Part shown: positions 1 to 6,529 of the stretch, one piece after another | Layout of the letters: every line of letters begins with the position of its first letter | Position numbering within the stretch: the first letter of the stretch is position 1 | NCBI GenBank assembly: GCA_022566975.1 | Contig: JADFHV010000108.1 | Coordinates: forward strand, 1 to 7,292 | Length of the DNA stretch: 7,292 nucleotides | Direction: 5' to 3' | Origin: Chloroflexota bacterium | GTDB lineage: Bacteria; Chloroflexota; Dehalococcoidia; SAR202; UBA11138 | Notes under the pieces: generated by a model | Databases searched by the model: none | What the model was told of the DNA's origin: nothing | The model's input: the letters and a program-made list of their open reading frames with translations, nothing else | Translations under genes and position numbers: made by a program

Positions 1-170
1 TGAGTCAGCCGTTCTGTAAAGTACTCGATGTTGCCCTTCTTGGTAAATCCAGCGAGCTGGGAGTTGTTGCGGAGGCGAATGTCCAGCAGGTGCTTGGCCT
101 GCGTTCCCTGCAACGCCTCGAAGAACTCCTGCGCAGTCTTACCGGTGAAGCCGATCGTGTAAAGGGTCAT
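1..170 (-). CDS. DUF488 family protein, N-terminal part (cut by window edge)
   Basis: The minus strand encodes 56 residues that begin MTLYTIGFTGKTAQEFFEAL and then run off the left edge. The YTIGFT opening, the following helix (TAQEFFEAL), LLDIRL at residues 28-33 and the QLAGFTKKGN stretch at 38-47 are typical of one branch of DUF488 (Pfam PF04343). That family has no established biochemical function. Two in-frame starts exist, ATG at 179 and ATG at 170. I chose 170 because the GAGG at 183-180 lies nine bases before it, whereas it directly abuts the ATG at 179. This GAGG overlaps the TGA stop of the upstream DUF488 gene, so the two are almost certainly one transcript and probably translationally coupled. 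The C-terminal part, where other family members carry conserved cysteines, is outside the window. Confidence 0.82.
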   Translation of the reverse strand, partial: MTLYTIGFTGKTAQEFFEALQGTQAKHLLDIRLRNNSQLAGFTKKGNIEYFTERLT

Positions 171-181
171 CAAGGCCATCC

Positions 182-700
182 TCAGAGGGGGAGCGTGCCC
201 TGGATCTGCTGGCGGTGCTTTCGCAGGTTGCCCAGGCGCCCGGTGGTGACGGCCTCGCCGGTGGCGCGTATGTGTAGCATCTGGAAGCCCTTCTCCTCCT
301 CGAGGGCGGGGCCCAGCAGGAGCAGCCGGTGGCACTGTGACGGGTCCTCCTCCGAACACATCAACACCACGTTCGAGCGACGCGCCATCGATGCCACCTG
401 GTCGACTGCCTCCTGGAAGGTCTCTTCGGCCCGCATCCTGCGATAGTCCGGCTTGCCCTTGTCATCGTAAAAGGATTCGTCGAGAGGCTTGCCGCCCAGC
501 GGCCCGCCCAGGTAGACGTACTCGATGTCCTCGCGGTCCAGCAGGTCGGGAAGTGTACGGCTGTTCGAAAATGGGGCGAATCTGGACACCGGGTTGGACC
601 GCGTGTCCACCAGGATCTCGATGGCGTGGTCCCGGAGCAGTGCGCCGAAGCTCTCCCAGGTATGGTTGCTATGGCCTATGGTGTAGATGGTATCTGTCAT
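182..700 (-). CDS. DUF488 family protein, complete
   Basis: This 172-residue protein has the usual length and motif order of DUF488 (PF04343). YTIGHS is at residues 6-11, VDTRSNPVSRF at 31-41, YLGGPLGGKP at 63-72, and DY at 85-86. The most conserved element, MCSEEDPSQCHR at 114-125, includes Cys115, Cys123, His124 and Arg125, and is followed by HI at 143-144. No signal peptide or membrane segment is visible, so it is presumably cytoplasmic. The family's function is unknown; the cysteine/histidine cluster suggests metal binding or thiol chemistry, which is inference only. A GGGAAGGGG purine run just before the ATG can serve as ribosome binding site, although the spacing is short. Its TGA stop lies 11 bases before the chosen start of a second, divergent DUF488 paralogue (3 bases before that gene's alternative ATG), so the two form an operon. 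I did not find a convincing minus-strand promoter upstream. Confidence 0.9.
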   Translation of the reverse strand: MTDTIYTIGHSNHTWESFGALLRDHAIEILVDTRSNPVSRFAPFSNSRTLPDLLDREDIEYVYLGGPLGGKPLDESFYDDKGKPDYRRMRAEETFQEAVDQVASMARRSNVVLMCSEEDPSQCHRLLLLGPALEEEKGFQMLHIRATGEAVTTGRLGNLRKHRQQIQGTLPL

Positions 701-952
701 GACCCCTTCCCGGTTGGGGAGCCCTTCACGGGCCAGGTCGATCTGTCTTAGCCCGAGCTCTGGACGCCAGTCATCTTTCGCTCCACCAAGGTTGACCCTC
801 GGCGTTTATCTTACCAGAGCCCTGGGCGGAGGGGCGTGGGGCTTTAGCTCCCGCTAGAGTGGCCATCTCGACTGAGGTGGGCGGCCGGCCGGAGACGTCG
901 GTGCGATCGGCAGAAAATAGACCCCAGAAAGTCATTCGACTATTTGACGCGG

Positions 953-969
953 CCGACGATAACCGTCGG
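953..969. promoter_or_regulatory. Inverted repeat CCGACG-N5-CGTCGG, possible operator
   Basis: Six bases are perfectly inverted around ATAAC, giving a 17-base dyad that lies about 87 bases upstream of the candidate -35 box. It has no T-run and no gene ends nearby, so a terminator is unlikely. Its size suits a dimeric HTH regulator. Confidence 0.35.
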
Positions 970-1000
970 AGAATTGACCATTTTCGTCCGAATATCGGGA

Positions 1001-1010
1001 GTGATATCAC
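1001..1010. promoter_or_regulatory. Perfect palindrome GTGATATCAC, possible operator
   Basis: This 10-base perfect palindrome lies about 45 bases upstream of the candidate -35 box at 1056. It is inside the AT-richer part of the gap, between the CGTCCGA copy and the third CGTCGG copy. Position and symmetry suggest a protein binding site. It may be coincidental, since short palindromes are common. Confidence 0.3.
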
Positions 1011-1055
1011 GTAAATAGCCGAATCAGGCTGATAATTTGCGTCGGACATCGGGAT

Positions 1056-1085
1056 TTGACACTCTTTAGGGCCGCGATACATGAT
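1056..1085 (+). promoter_or_regulatory. Candidate promoter of the sigma-factor operon
   Basis: TTGACA at 1056-1061 matches the housekeeping -35 consensus exactly. The best -10 options are CATGAT at 1080-1085 (18-base spacer, four of six matches) or TACATG at 1078-1083 (16-base spacer, three of six). Transcription would start near 1090 and give a leader of about 200 bases before the sigma gene. The -10 is weak, so it may need an activator or use another sigma factor. Confidence 0.35.
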
Positions 1086-1292
1086 TAGCGGCATATATAT
1101 GGGGGTTAGACGTGTTTTCAGTGGGCCAGTGCTACGTTACCCTTTTTGGTGAAGGCAAACATCCATTGGAATCGCCCATTCACCTGCCGCCCGCTCGCGG
1201 GTAACACGGAGACGCTCACGCCAGCCATCGCAACACCCAGTGCCACTCGGACGTAGAAGCTCCACGAGGGGCACAGAGGACTAGACTCTGAG

Positions 1293-1886
1293 ATGTCCAA
1301 CTCGCAGGCTACGAATAAACGCGTTGACCTCGAGCAGGCAGAGTTCACAAGGCTTTACAGTCTCGCCTACGGCTGGCATAAGAATCTCTTTGCACGAGAC
1401 CTGTGTCACGAGGACTGGCAGGATATGGCCAGCGAGGCCGTTTACAGGCTGATCGCGGCGATAGAAAGGGGCAAGTACGATACTCGCAAGTCTTCCGTGG
1501 ACACCTTCCTGAAGTCGGTTGCTCGAAATCTGGCGATAGACAACCACCGCAGGGGGCGGAGAAGACTTTCGCACGTGCTGCAGCTCGCCGAGGAGTTCGA
1601 CGCCAGCGATCCGCAGGCCATCGACGCGCTGGAGGCGGCCGTCGAGAGCCTGTCGTATCAGCAGCTGTTGCGCGAGTTCGGACCGGACATGGAAAGCCTG
1701 TGGTCCAGGGTGGGGCTAACGCCCGAGCAACAGGCTGCATTCAAAATGACTGTACTGACCGACATGACAAGCGGGGAGATCGGTTCCGTGCTCGGAGTGA
1801 GCGCTGAGGCGGTCCGAAGCAGGATTCTGACGGCCAGGAGGAAGTTGGAGGCCTTCCGCGAGGGAATCGCGAGGGAAATGAGATGA
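1293..1886 (+). CDS. ECF-like sigma-70 family RNA polymerase sigma factor
   Basis: This 197-residue protein has the two-domain plan of extracytoplasmic-function sigma factors, which redirect RNA polymerase to a small regulon. Residues about 17-90 are sigma region 2: the core-binding helix around DMASEAVYRLIAAIERGKYD, then KSSVDTFLKSVARNLAIDNHRR, which should melt and read the -10 element. A linker (about 91-135) follows. Region 4 spans about 138-190, with the helix-turn-helix SGEIGSVLGVSAEAVRSRIL that reads the -35 element. No region 1.1 or 3 and no extra C-terminal domain is seen. The ATG at 1293 has a GAGGA at 1276-1280, 12 bases away, which is a long spacing; no better in-frame start is near. 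The stop overlaps the next start (ATGA), which implies translational coupling to the HTH/HEAT protein. The signal and target genes are unknown; self-activation from the upstream gap is plausible. Confidence 0.88.
   Translation: MSNSQATNKRVDLEQAEFTRLYSLAYGWHKNLFARDLCHEDWQDMASEAVYRLIAAIERGKYDTRKSSVDTFLKSVARNLAIDNHRRGRRRLSHVLQLAEEFDASDPQAIDALEAAVESLSYQQLLREFGPDMESLWSRVGLTPEQQAAFKMTVLTDMTSGEIGSVLGVSAEAVRSRILTARRKLEAFREGIAREMR
1871..1875 (+). promoter_or_regulatory. Ribosome binding site of the HTH/HEAT gene
   Basis: GAGGG lies seven bases before the ATG at 1883, inside the last codons of the sigma gene. Together with the ATGA overlap it fixes the start and supports coupled translation. Confidence 0.6.
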
Positions 1887-2596
1887 CTGACCGGGATCCC
1901 GGTGACTGGGATACTGACTCCGCCGCATTCCAGGCATTCCGGAATGAAGCGCGCGCCAGGTCCGCCGATCTCGCACGCCTGTCTTCTTCCGAAACCGAGG
2001 CGATAGAGCGCGTTGGCAGGCTATTTCGGCAGCTCAGACATTCCCACGGCCTCAGCCTTGCGGAAGTCTCGGCGCGCGTAGACGTGCCCGTCGTCTACCT
2101 GGCGTTGATGGAACATGGCCTTCTGGGTCCGGAGGAGCTTCAGCCGGGGTTTCTGGCAAGGGTTGGGACCGCCCTGGAGTCTGATGTGGACGCGCTGTTG
2201 CCCGATCGTGGTGGCGTGTTCGCCTCCATCGCTTTAACCATACTGCGGACGGACAGTCGCTTGGGACCCGATGGCGGAGGCGATGCGGTCACGGGTTTGA
2301 TCTCGACGATAGAGTCGGCGGAGGAAGGTGTGGCCGCCCGAGTGCAAGCGGTCTGGGAGCTGGGCGAGTACGTGCGTGATCAGCGCGCTCGCGGCGCCCT
2401 CGTGCGGGCACTGTCGGCCGACGCTGACCCGCGGGTCAGCATGGCCGCGGTGGAGTGCCTCGGCCCGGTCGCCGATGTCCCGGAGGTGAGGTCGGCGCTG
2501 CTGGCTCTGTTGTCCGGCCCCGACGAGGCGCTTCGCGCTCGGGCGGCTGAGATCCTCGCGCAGGGCGTTTCCGAGGACCAGCCGGAACCGGAGTAG
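1883..2596 (+). CDS. Helix-turn-helix / HEAT-repeat protein coupled to the sigma factor
   Basis: This 237-residue protein has two recognisable parts. Residues about 44-106 resemble an XRE/Cro-type DNA-binding domain: LFRQLRHSHGLSLAEVSARV, then VPVVYLALMEHG and a closing helix FLARVGTALESDVDALL. After a glycine-rich linker (about 107-145), residues 150-228 form two to three HEAT/PBS-lyase-like helical repeats, with units starting near AARVQAVWELG, DPRVSMAAVECLG and EALRARAAEILA. The tail is acidic (EDQPEPE). No transmembrane segment, signal peptide or zinc-binding anti-sigma motif (HxxxCxxC) is present. Gene order and the ATGA overlap place it where an anti-sigma factor or co-regulator of the sigma factor would be. 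I infer that the HEAT part binds a protein partner, possibly the sigma factor, while the HTH binds DNA. It could equally be an independent repressor of the same promoter. Confidence 0.78.
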   Translation: MTDRDPGDWDTDSAAFQAFRNEARARSADLARLSSSETEAIERVGRLFRQLRHSHGLSLAEVSARVDVPVVYLALMEHGLLGPEELQPGFLARVGTALESDVDALLPDRGGVFASIALTILRTDSRLGPDGGGDAVTGLISTIESAEEGVAARVQAVWELGEYVRDQRARGALVRALSADADPRVSMAAVECLGPVADVPEVRSALLALLSGPDEALRARAAEILAQGVSEDQPEPE

Positions 2597-2601
2597 CTAC
2601 T

Positions 2602-2626
2602 GGCCGAGGCGACTACCGGCCGTTTT
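2602..2626 (+). terminator. Weak candidate terminator after the sigma-factor operon
   Basis: GGCCG at 2602-2606 pairs with CGGCC at 2617-2621 across a 10-base loop and is followed by G and TTTT at 2623-2626. The stem is only five pairs (six with a U-G), so it is weak. It overlaps the 3' end of the convergent exporter gene. A separate 10-base palindrome, AGTAGCTACT at 2592-2601, includes the HTH/HEAT stop codon. The minus strand has no T-run here, so I see no terminator for the exporter operon. Confidence 0.35.
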
Positions 2627-4451
2627 CCGACCCGTTCACCGGGGCCTCGATGGCGGCGTAGTTAATCTGGTACAGGTGGGCGTAGAGGCCGTTCTGCGCC
2701 ATAAGCTGGGTGTGGCTGCCGACCTCTTCGACTTGCCCGAGGTTCAGGACCACGATCTTGTCAGCGCCCCTGATGGTGGAGAGGCGGTGGGCGATGACGA
2801 TGGCGGTCCTGCCTTTGAACAGTCGCAGTAGCGCGCGCTGGATGAGCATCTCGGTGTAGCTGTCTACGTTGGCCGTCGCCTCGTCCAGTATGAGGATGCG
2901 AGGGTCGGCGACGATGGCCCTGGCGAAGCTGATGAGCTGGCGCTGGCCCACGCTCAAGTTGACGCCGCGCTCCTCCAGCACTGTGTCGTACCCGTCCTCC
3001 AGACGGATGATGAAGTCGTGGGCGCCCACGGCCTTGGCCGCCTCGATCATCTGCTCATCGGTGACCTGAGTGTGGTTGTACTTGATGTTCTCCCTGACGG
3101 TGTCCGAGAAGAGGAAAGGCTCCTGGAGGACCATGCTCATCTGGCTGACCAGCGAGTGGCGCGTAACGTCGCGTATATCCTGGCCGTCTACGAGAATCGC
3201 GCCGCGGCCTCGCGGCACCTCGTAGAAGCGCGACAGGAGCGACACCAGCGTCGTCTTGCCCGCACCCGTCGGTCCGACGATGGCCACCGTTTCTCCCGGG
3301 TTGACGTGCAGTGAGACCTTCTTGAGCACGTCATCGCCGGGAACGTAGCTGAAGCTGACGTCCTGGAACTCGATCTCGCCCTTGAGCCGGGGGATTGGTC
3401 TGGCGTCCGCGGCGTCGCGCAGGTCGGGCTCGGCGTCGAGCAGGTCGAAGATGCGGATTCCCGACGCCATCGCCCGTTGGAGCTGGGTATAGGACATGGT
3501 GAGGTTACGGATTGGATCGAAGAAGCGCTGGATGTACATGACGAACGCGATCAGCGCTCCGATCTCCAGGTCCTCGCCGAACAGGCGGGAGCCGAAGAAG
3601 ATGGCGAGGCCGATGGCCACCGCCGTAAGGATGTCCACCGGCGGCAGAAGGCCCGAGGAAAGCCGGCTCGCGGTCATGGTGGTTCCCAGGAGGTAGCGAC
3701 TCTTATTGTCGAAGAGCTCCAGGTTGCGCTCCTGGCGGTTCATGGCCTGGACGACCCGGACTCCGGTTATGTTCTCGTTCAGCGCCCCGTTGACGACGGA
3801 CGCCGCGCGGCGGGCCCTCAGGTACTGCTTTCTGGCCAGCGGCTGCCAGACGGCCATGATGATCCCCAGCAGGGGGACCACGGCCATCGTAATCAGCGCC
3901 AGTTTGACGTTGATGATCAGCAGGAAGGCAACGATACCTACCAGGCTGAGCATCTCCCCCAGCGTCATCACCATCAGAGAGCCGAACTCCTGGAGCTGGC
4001 CTACGTCGCCGTGGATCCGCGACATGAGACGTCCCACCTCGGTCTTGTCGTAGAAGGAGACGGACAGCCTCTGGAGATGGGAGAAGAGCTGACGGCGCAG
4101 GCCGTACAGAAGCCCCTGTCCGATCCTCGCCATGATAATGTCCTGGGCGTAGCCGGCCCCCCAGTTTATCAGGGCGATGACCACGAACACCCCGAAAAGC
4201 CATGTGAGTCCGGAGAAATCGTCGTTGAGGATGTAGCGGTCGATCCCCAGCTTTATTATCCACGGAACGGACGAAAGGGTGGCGACGTACACCAGCATCG
4301 CCACGGTGGCCAGTCCGAGCAGGTGCCGGAAGGGGAGGATGAATGGGATCATGCGTCTGATGACCCGCTGGTCGTAGACCTTTCCGAAGGTCTCCTCGTC
4401 TTCGGCCCGGTCGGCGCCGTGAAACGGGCCGTGCCCGTCCATGCCCATCAT
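2613..4451 (-). CDS. ABC exporter half-transporter, subunit B (canonical Walker B, LSVGQ signature)
   Basis: This 612-residue protein fuses a six-helix membrane domain to an ATPase domain, as in MdlB, LmrD and TM288. Membrane segments are near residues 44-66, 82-100, 160-180, 181-203, 267-290 and 295-312. The ATPase domain begins near 358, with A-loop Tyr369, Walker A GPTGAGKTT at 393-401 and Q-loop Gln443. The signature is LSVGQ at 499-503, where the family norm is LSGGQ. Walker B ILILD is at 519-523 with catalytic Glu524, followed by the D-loop NVD at 528-530 and the H-loop His555. The His/Asp-rich N-terminal extension ending GKVYDQRV is common in the larger subunit of heterodimeric exporters. 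Its start overlaps the stop of subunit A by ATGA. A GAGGGG lies 13 bases upstream, so reinitiation probably drives translation. It likely pairs with subunit A to export hydrophobic compounds or lipids; the substrate cannot be read from the sequence. Confidence 0.93.
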   Translation of the reverse strand: MMGMDGHGPFHGADRAEDEETFGKVYDQRVIRRMIPFILPFRHLLGLATVAMLVYVATLSSVPWIIKLGIDRYILNDDFSGLTWLFGVFVVIALINWGAGYAQDIIMARIGQGLLYGLRRQLFSHLQRLSVSFYDKTEVGRLMSRIHGDVGQLQEFGSLMVMTLGEMLSLVGIVAFLLIINVKLALITMAVVPLLGIIMAVWQPLARKQYLRARRAASVVNGALNENITGVRVVQAMNRQERNLELFDNKSRYLLGTTMTASRLSSGLLPPVDILTAVAIGLAIFFGSRLFGEDLEIGALIAFVMYIQRFFDPIRNLTMSYTQLQRAMASGIRIFDLLDAEPDLRDAADARPIPRLKGEIEFQDVSFSYVPGDDVLKKVSLHVNPGETVAIVGPTGAGKTTLVSLLSRFYEVPRGRGAILVDGQDIRDVTRHSLVSQMSMVLQEPFLFSDTVRENIKYNHTQVTDEQMIEAAKAVGAHDFIIRLEDGYDTVLEERGVNLSVGQRQLISFARAIVADPRILILDEATANVDSYTEMLIQRALLRLFKGRTAIVIAHRLSTIRGADKIVVLNLGQVEEVGSHTQLMAQNGLYAHLYQINYAAIEAPVNGSENGR

Positions 4452-6247
4452 GATGAAGGGCTGTCCCCTCGTACCAGCACGGGAGCCTGGATCTCACGAA
4501 GGACCTCTTCCTGAGGACGTAGCTGGAGCTCGTAGATCTCTCGGTAGAGCCCGCCCTCGGCCAGTAGCTCCTGGTGGTTGCCGCGCTCGACTATCTCTCC
4601 CTCTTTGAGCACCAGTATCAGGTCGGCCCTATGGACCGTATTGAGCCGGTGGGCGATGACAAAAGTAGTCCGCCCGCGCATCACGGACTCCATCGCCTGC
4701 CGGATCTGCTCCTCGGTCTGGGCGTCCACGCTGGAGGTGGAGTCGTCCAGGATGAGTATGGACGGGTCCAGGAGCACGGCGCGCGCGATGGCGAGACGCT
4801 GGCGCTGGCCCCCTGAGAGGGTCGAGCCACGCTCGCCGATGAACGTGTCATAGCCGTGTTCGAGGGTCTCGATGAAGTCGTGGAGCTGGGCAACCTTGGC
4901 GGCCTGGACGATCTCCTCCAACGGCGCGTTTTCACGGCCGTAGGCTATGTTCTCTCGGATACTGGTGTTGAACAAGAACACGTCCTGCTGGACGATGCCG
5001 ATGTTGCGGCGCAGGGAGGTCAGGGTCGCGTCGCGCACATCCATTCCGTCTATTGTGATCCGCCCCGACGAGACATCGTAGAAACGCGGGACCAGGCTAA
5101 CGATAGTCGTCTTGCCGCTCCCGGGCGCCCCCAGCAGCGCGACCACCTTGCCGGGTTCCGCCTCGAAGCTGATATCGCTGAGCACCGGGAGTCCGCCACG
5201 GTAGCTGAAGCCGACGCTCTCGAACCTGACGTGGCCTCTCGCCCCTGGCATCACCTGGGCGTTTCGCGCCTCCTGTACAGGGGACACCGCGTCCAGGATC
5301 TCGAACACTCGCTGCCCGGCCGATGCCGCGCGTGCATAGGAGTTCACCAGCCACCCGAACATACGGACCGGCATGGCCAGGATCTGCATGTAGATGATGA
5401 ACTGGGCCAGCTCCCCCCATGTCAGGTGCTCGTTTATGACGAGCCATCCCCCGAACCACATGATGATGGCCAGAGTGACCATGAAGGTGAAGAGCATGAA
5501 GGTCATGTTGGCGGCGCGGAGCCTCTCGGCCTTGATCAGCTCACCCGCGGTCTCGAGGTTCTTGACGTCGAACTTCGCCTCCTCATGGCTCTCGGAGGCG
5601 AAGGCCCTCACGACCCTGACGCCCGTCAGGTTCTCCTGCGTTATGGTGTTGAGCTCGGCCATCCTCTCCTGAATGCTAAGCCAGATCCTGCGCATTCTTA
5701 GCCTGACCATAGCGGAGTTGAGGGCGACCAGCGGCATGAATCCGATGCTCGCCAGGCCCAGCCTCCAGTCCAGAGTGACCAGAATGATGGCGACCACGAC
5801 GAAGAGCGCGGCGAAGTACGGTGCCCGGACCAGCCCCATGTTGATGGACATGCGGATGGCCTCCACGTCCGTGATGGCCCTGGACATCAGGTTGCCGGTG
5901 TGGTGCCGGTCGTGGAAGGCGAAGCTCTGGTGCTGGACGTGGTCGTAGAAGGCGCTGCGGAGATCGTGGGCAACTACCTGTGAAAGGGCCTCTCCCAGGT
6001 AGTTCTGGCCGAAGGACAGCACGCCTCGAACAGTCATCAGGCCCAGGATGACGAGCACGATCTTCAGGATCGCGCTCTCGGAGATGTCGCCGTTGCTGTA
6101 GACCTCGGCGATCTCGTCTATGGCCTTCCCGACGTATCTCGGTACGAGCAGAAAGGCGACCGTGGCACCGAACATGCACGTATAGGCCGCCGCCAACCGC
6201 CATTTATGGCGCACGGCCATCCGTGCTATTCTGAGGACTGCTTCCAT
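4448..6247 (-). CDS. ABC exporter half-transporter, subunit A (Asp in place of catalytic Glu)
   Basis: This 599-residue protein has the same plan as its neighbour and resembles MdlA, LmrC and TM287. Six membrane segments lie near residues 17-38, 60-80, 140-157, 159-180, 247-270 and 278-300. The coupling-helix region includes NLTGVRVVRAFASE near 206-219. The ATPase domain starts near 338, with A-loop Tyr349, Walker A GAPGSGKTT at 373-381, Q-loop Gln421, GERG at 471-474 and a canonical LSGGQ signature at 477-481. Walker B ILILD is at 497-501, but the next residue is Asp502 (GAC, bases 4742-4744) where the catalytic Glu normally sits. The D-loop SVD is at 506-508 and the H-loop His533. This is the mark of the degenerate-site subunit of heterodimeric exporters. 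An AGGAG (bases 6255-6251) is only three bases from the ATG, a tight spacing. The gene is first in a two-gene operon with subunit B. Confidence 0.93.
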   Translation of the reverse strand: MEAVLRIARMAVRHKWRLAAAYTCMFGATVAFLLVPRYVGKAIDEIAEVYSNGDISESAILKIVLVILGLMTVRGVLSFGQNYLGEALSQVVAHDLRSAFYDHVQHQSFAFHDRHHTGNLMSRAITDVEAIRMSINMGLVRAPYFAALFVVVAIILVTLDWRLGLASIGFMPLVALNSAMVRLRMRRIWLSIQERMAELNTITQENLTGVRVVRAFASESHEEAKFDVKNLETAGELIKAERLRAANMTFMLFTFMVTLAIIMWFGGWLVINEHLTWGELAQFIIYMQILAMPVRMFGWLVNSYARAASAGQRVFEILDAVSPVQEARNAQVMPGARGHVRFESVGFSYRGGLPVLSDISFEAEPGKVVALLGAPGSGKTTIVSLVPRFYDVSSGRITIDGMDVRDATLTSLRRNIGIVQQDVFLFNTSIRENIAYGRENAPLEEIVQAAKVAQLHDFIETLEHGYDTFIGERGSTLSGGQRQRLAIARAVLLDPSILILDDSTSSVDAQTEEQIRQAMESVMRGRTTFVIAHRLNTVHRADLILVLKEGEIVERGNHQELLAEGGLYREIYELQLRPQEEVLREIQAPVLVRGDSPSS

Positions 6248-6329
6248 AAGCTCCTAGAGTACGGGGCAGCGACGAGTCTAGCCTGGGGCGAGGGAGGGTG
6301 TTATTTCGCCGCCTGTCCCACAACCATAC

Positions 6330-6360
6330 ATTCTACAGCTTAGCACGGCCACGTTGGCAA
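6330..6360 (-). promoter_or_regulatory. Candidate promoter of the exporter operon
   Basis: On the minus strand, TTGCCA (bases 6360-6355) matches the -35 consensus at five of six positions and TAGAAT (6335-6330) matches the -10 at five of six. The spacer is 19 bases, longer than the preferred 17. The leader would be about 75 bases. Confidence 0.3.
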
Positions 6361-6529
6361 GTACCTTGGAGATACAATTCCGAAACTTCTATTCATGTAT
6401 TGACCGTTACGTTCAGAACAAAACCCGACGGTGTGTGGAAAGGCTACCCCCAGGCGGTATGCGCGACTCGGATTCGTTGCCCGGTCACGCCGAGTTAAGC
6501 TCCTCTCGCCGACTATGCTAGAATTTTCC

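Larger units (their letters stand above)
896..1046. repeat. Cluster of CGTCGG motifs upstream of the sigma-factor operon
   Basis: CGTCGG occurs at 896-901, 964-969 and 1040-1045, and its reverse complement CCGACG at 953-958. A one-mismatch copy, CGTCCGA, lies at 985-991. Four exact copies in 150 bases on the two strands is far above chance for a six-base word. The copies at 953-958 and 964-969 face each other across a 5-base spacer and form an inverted repeat. Two copies are followed by similar text (985-1000 and 1040-1054 both continue to ATCGGGA). These could be binding sites for a regulator, possibly the HTH protein at 1883-2596. CGTC is also a frequent -10 element of ECF-type promoters, but I see no matching GGAAC-like -35 at the right spacing. 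Confidence 0.4.
701..1292. other. 592-base divergent intergenic region, regulatory in appearance
   Basis: This gap separates the leftward DUF488 operon from the rightward sigma-factor operon. The part from about 900 to 1100 is noticeably richer in A and T than the surrounding genes. It carries repeated CGTCGG motifs, a 17-base inverted repeat, the palindrome GTGATATCAC and a TTGACA promoter-like box. A hairpin can form between 816-822 and 839-845 (seven pairs, one G-U) but there is no gene for it to terminate. Open frames on the minus strand (771-1094 and 1118-1348) have no family resemblance or good ribosome binding site, and I do not call them genes. No tRNA or known riboswitch fold was recognised. 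Confidence 0.6.

Noticed and set aside
816..845. Hairpin AGAGCCC / GGGCTTT as a terminator
   Set aside because: No gene ends near it on either strand, and the trailing T-run is only three bases, within the stem itself.
771..1094. 107-codon minus-strand frame in the gap upstream of the DUF488 operon
   Set aside because: It has no recognisable family and no clear ribosome binding site, and it overlaps the palindromes, motif cluster and promoter-like box. It looks like chance openness.
1345..1807. Overlapping frames (1345-1740 minus, 1403-1807 plus) within the sigma gene
   Set aside because: Both are Arg/Pro/Ala-rich shadows of the sigma factor, whose regions 2 and 4 are unambiguous in the called frame.
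3477..4514. 345-codon open frame on the plus strand opposite exporter subunit B
   Set aside because: It lies wholly antisense to a gene with every ABC motif in place. Its residues (runs of His, Asp, Gln, Arg) are those expected from the complement of GC-rich coding DNA, and no family motif appears.
4856..5701. 281-codon open frame on the plus strand opposite exporter subunit A
   Set aside because: It is the same kind of antisense shadow: composition rich in His, Asp and Arg, no ribosome binding site and no recognisable domain.
6354..6378. Plus-strand promoter TTGGCA / TACAAT
   Set aside because: Both boxes look good alone, but the spacer is only 13 bases, too short for a sigma-70 promoter.
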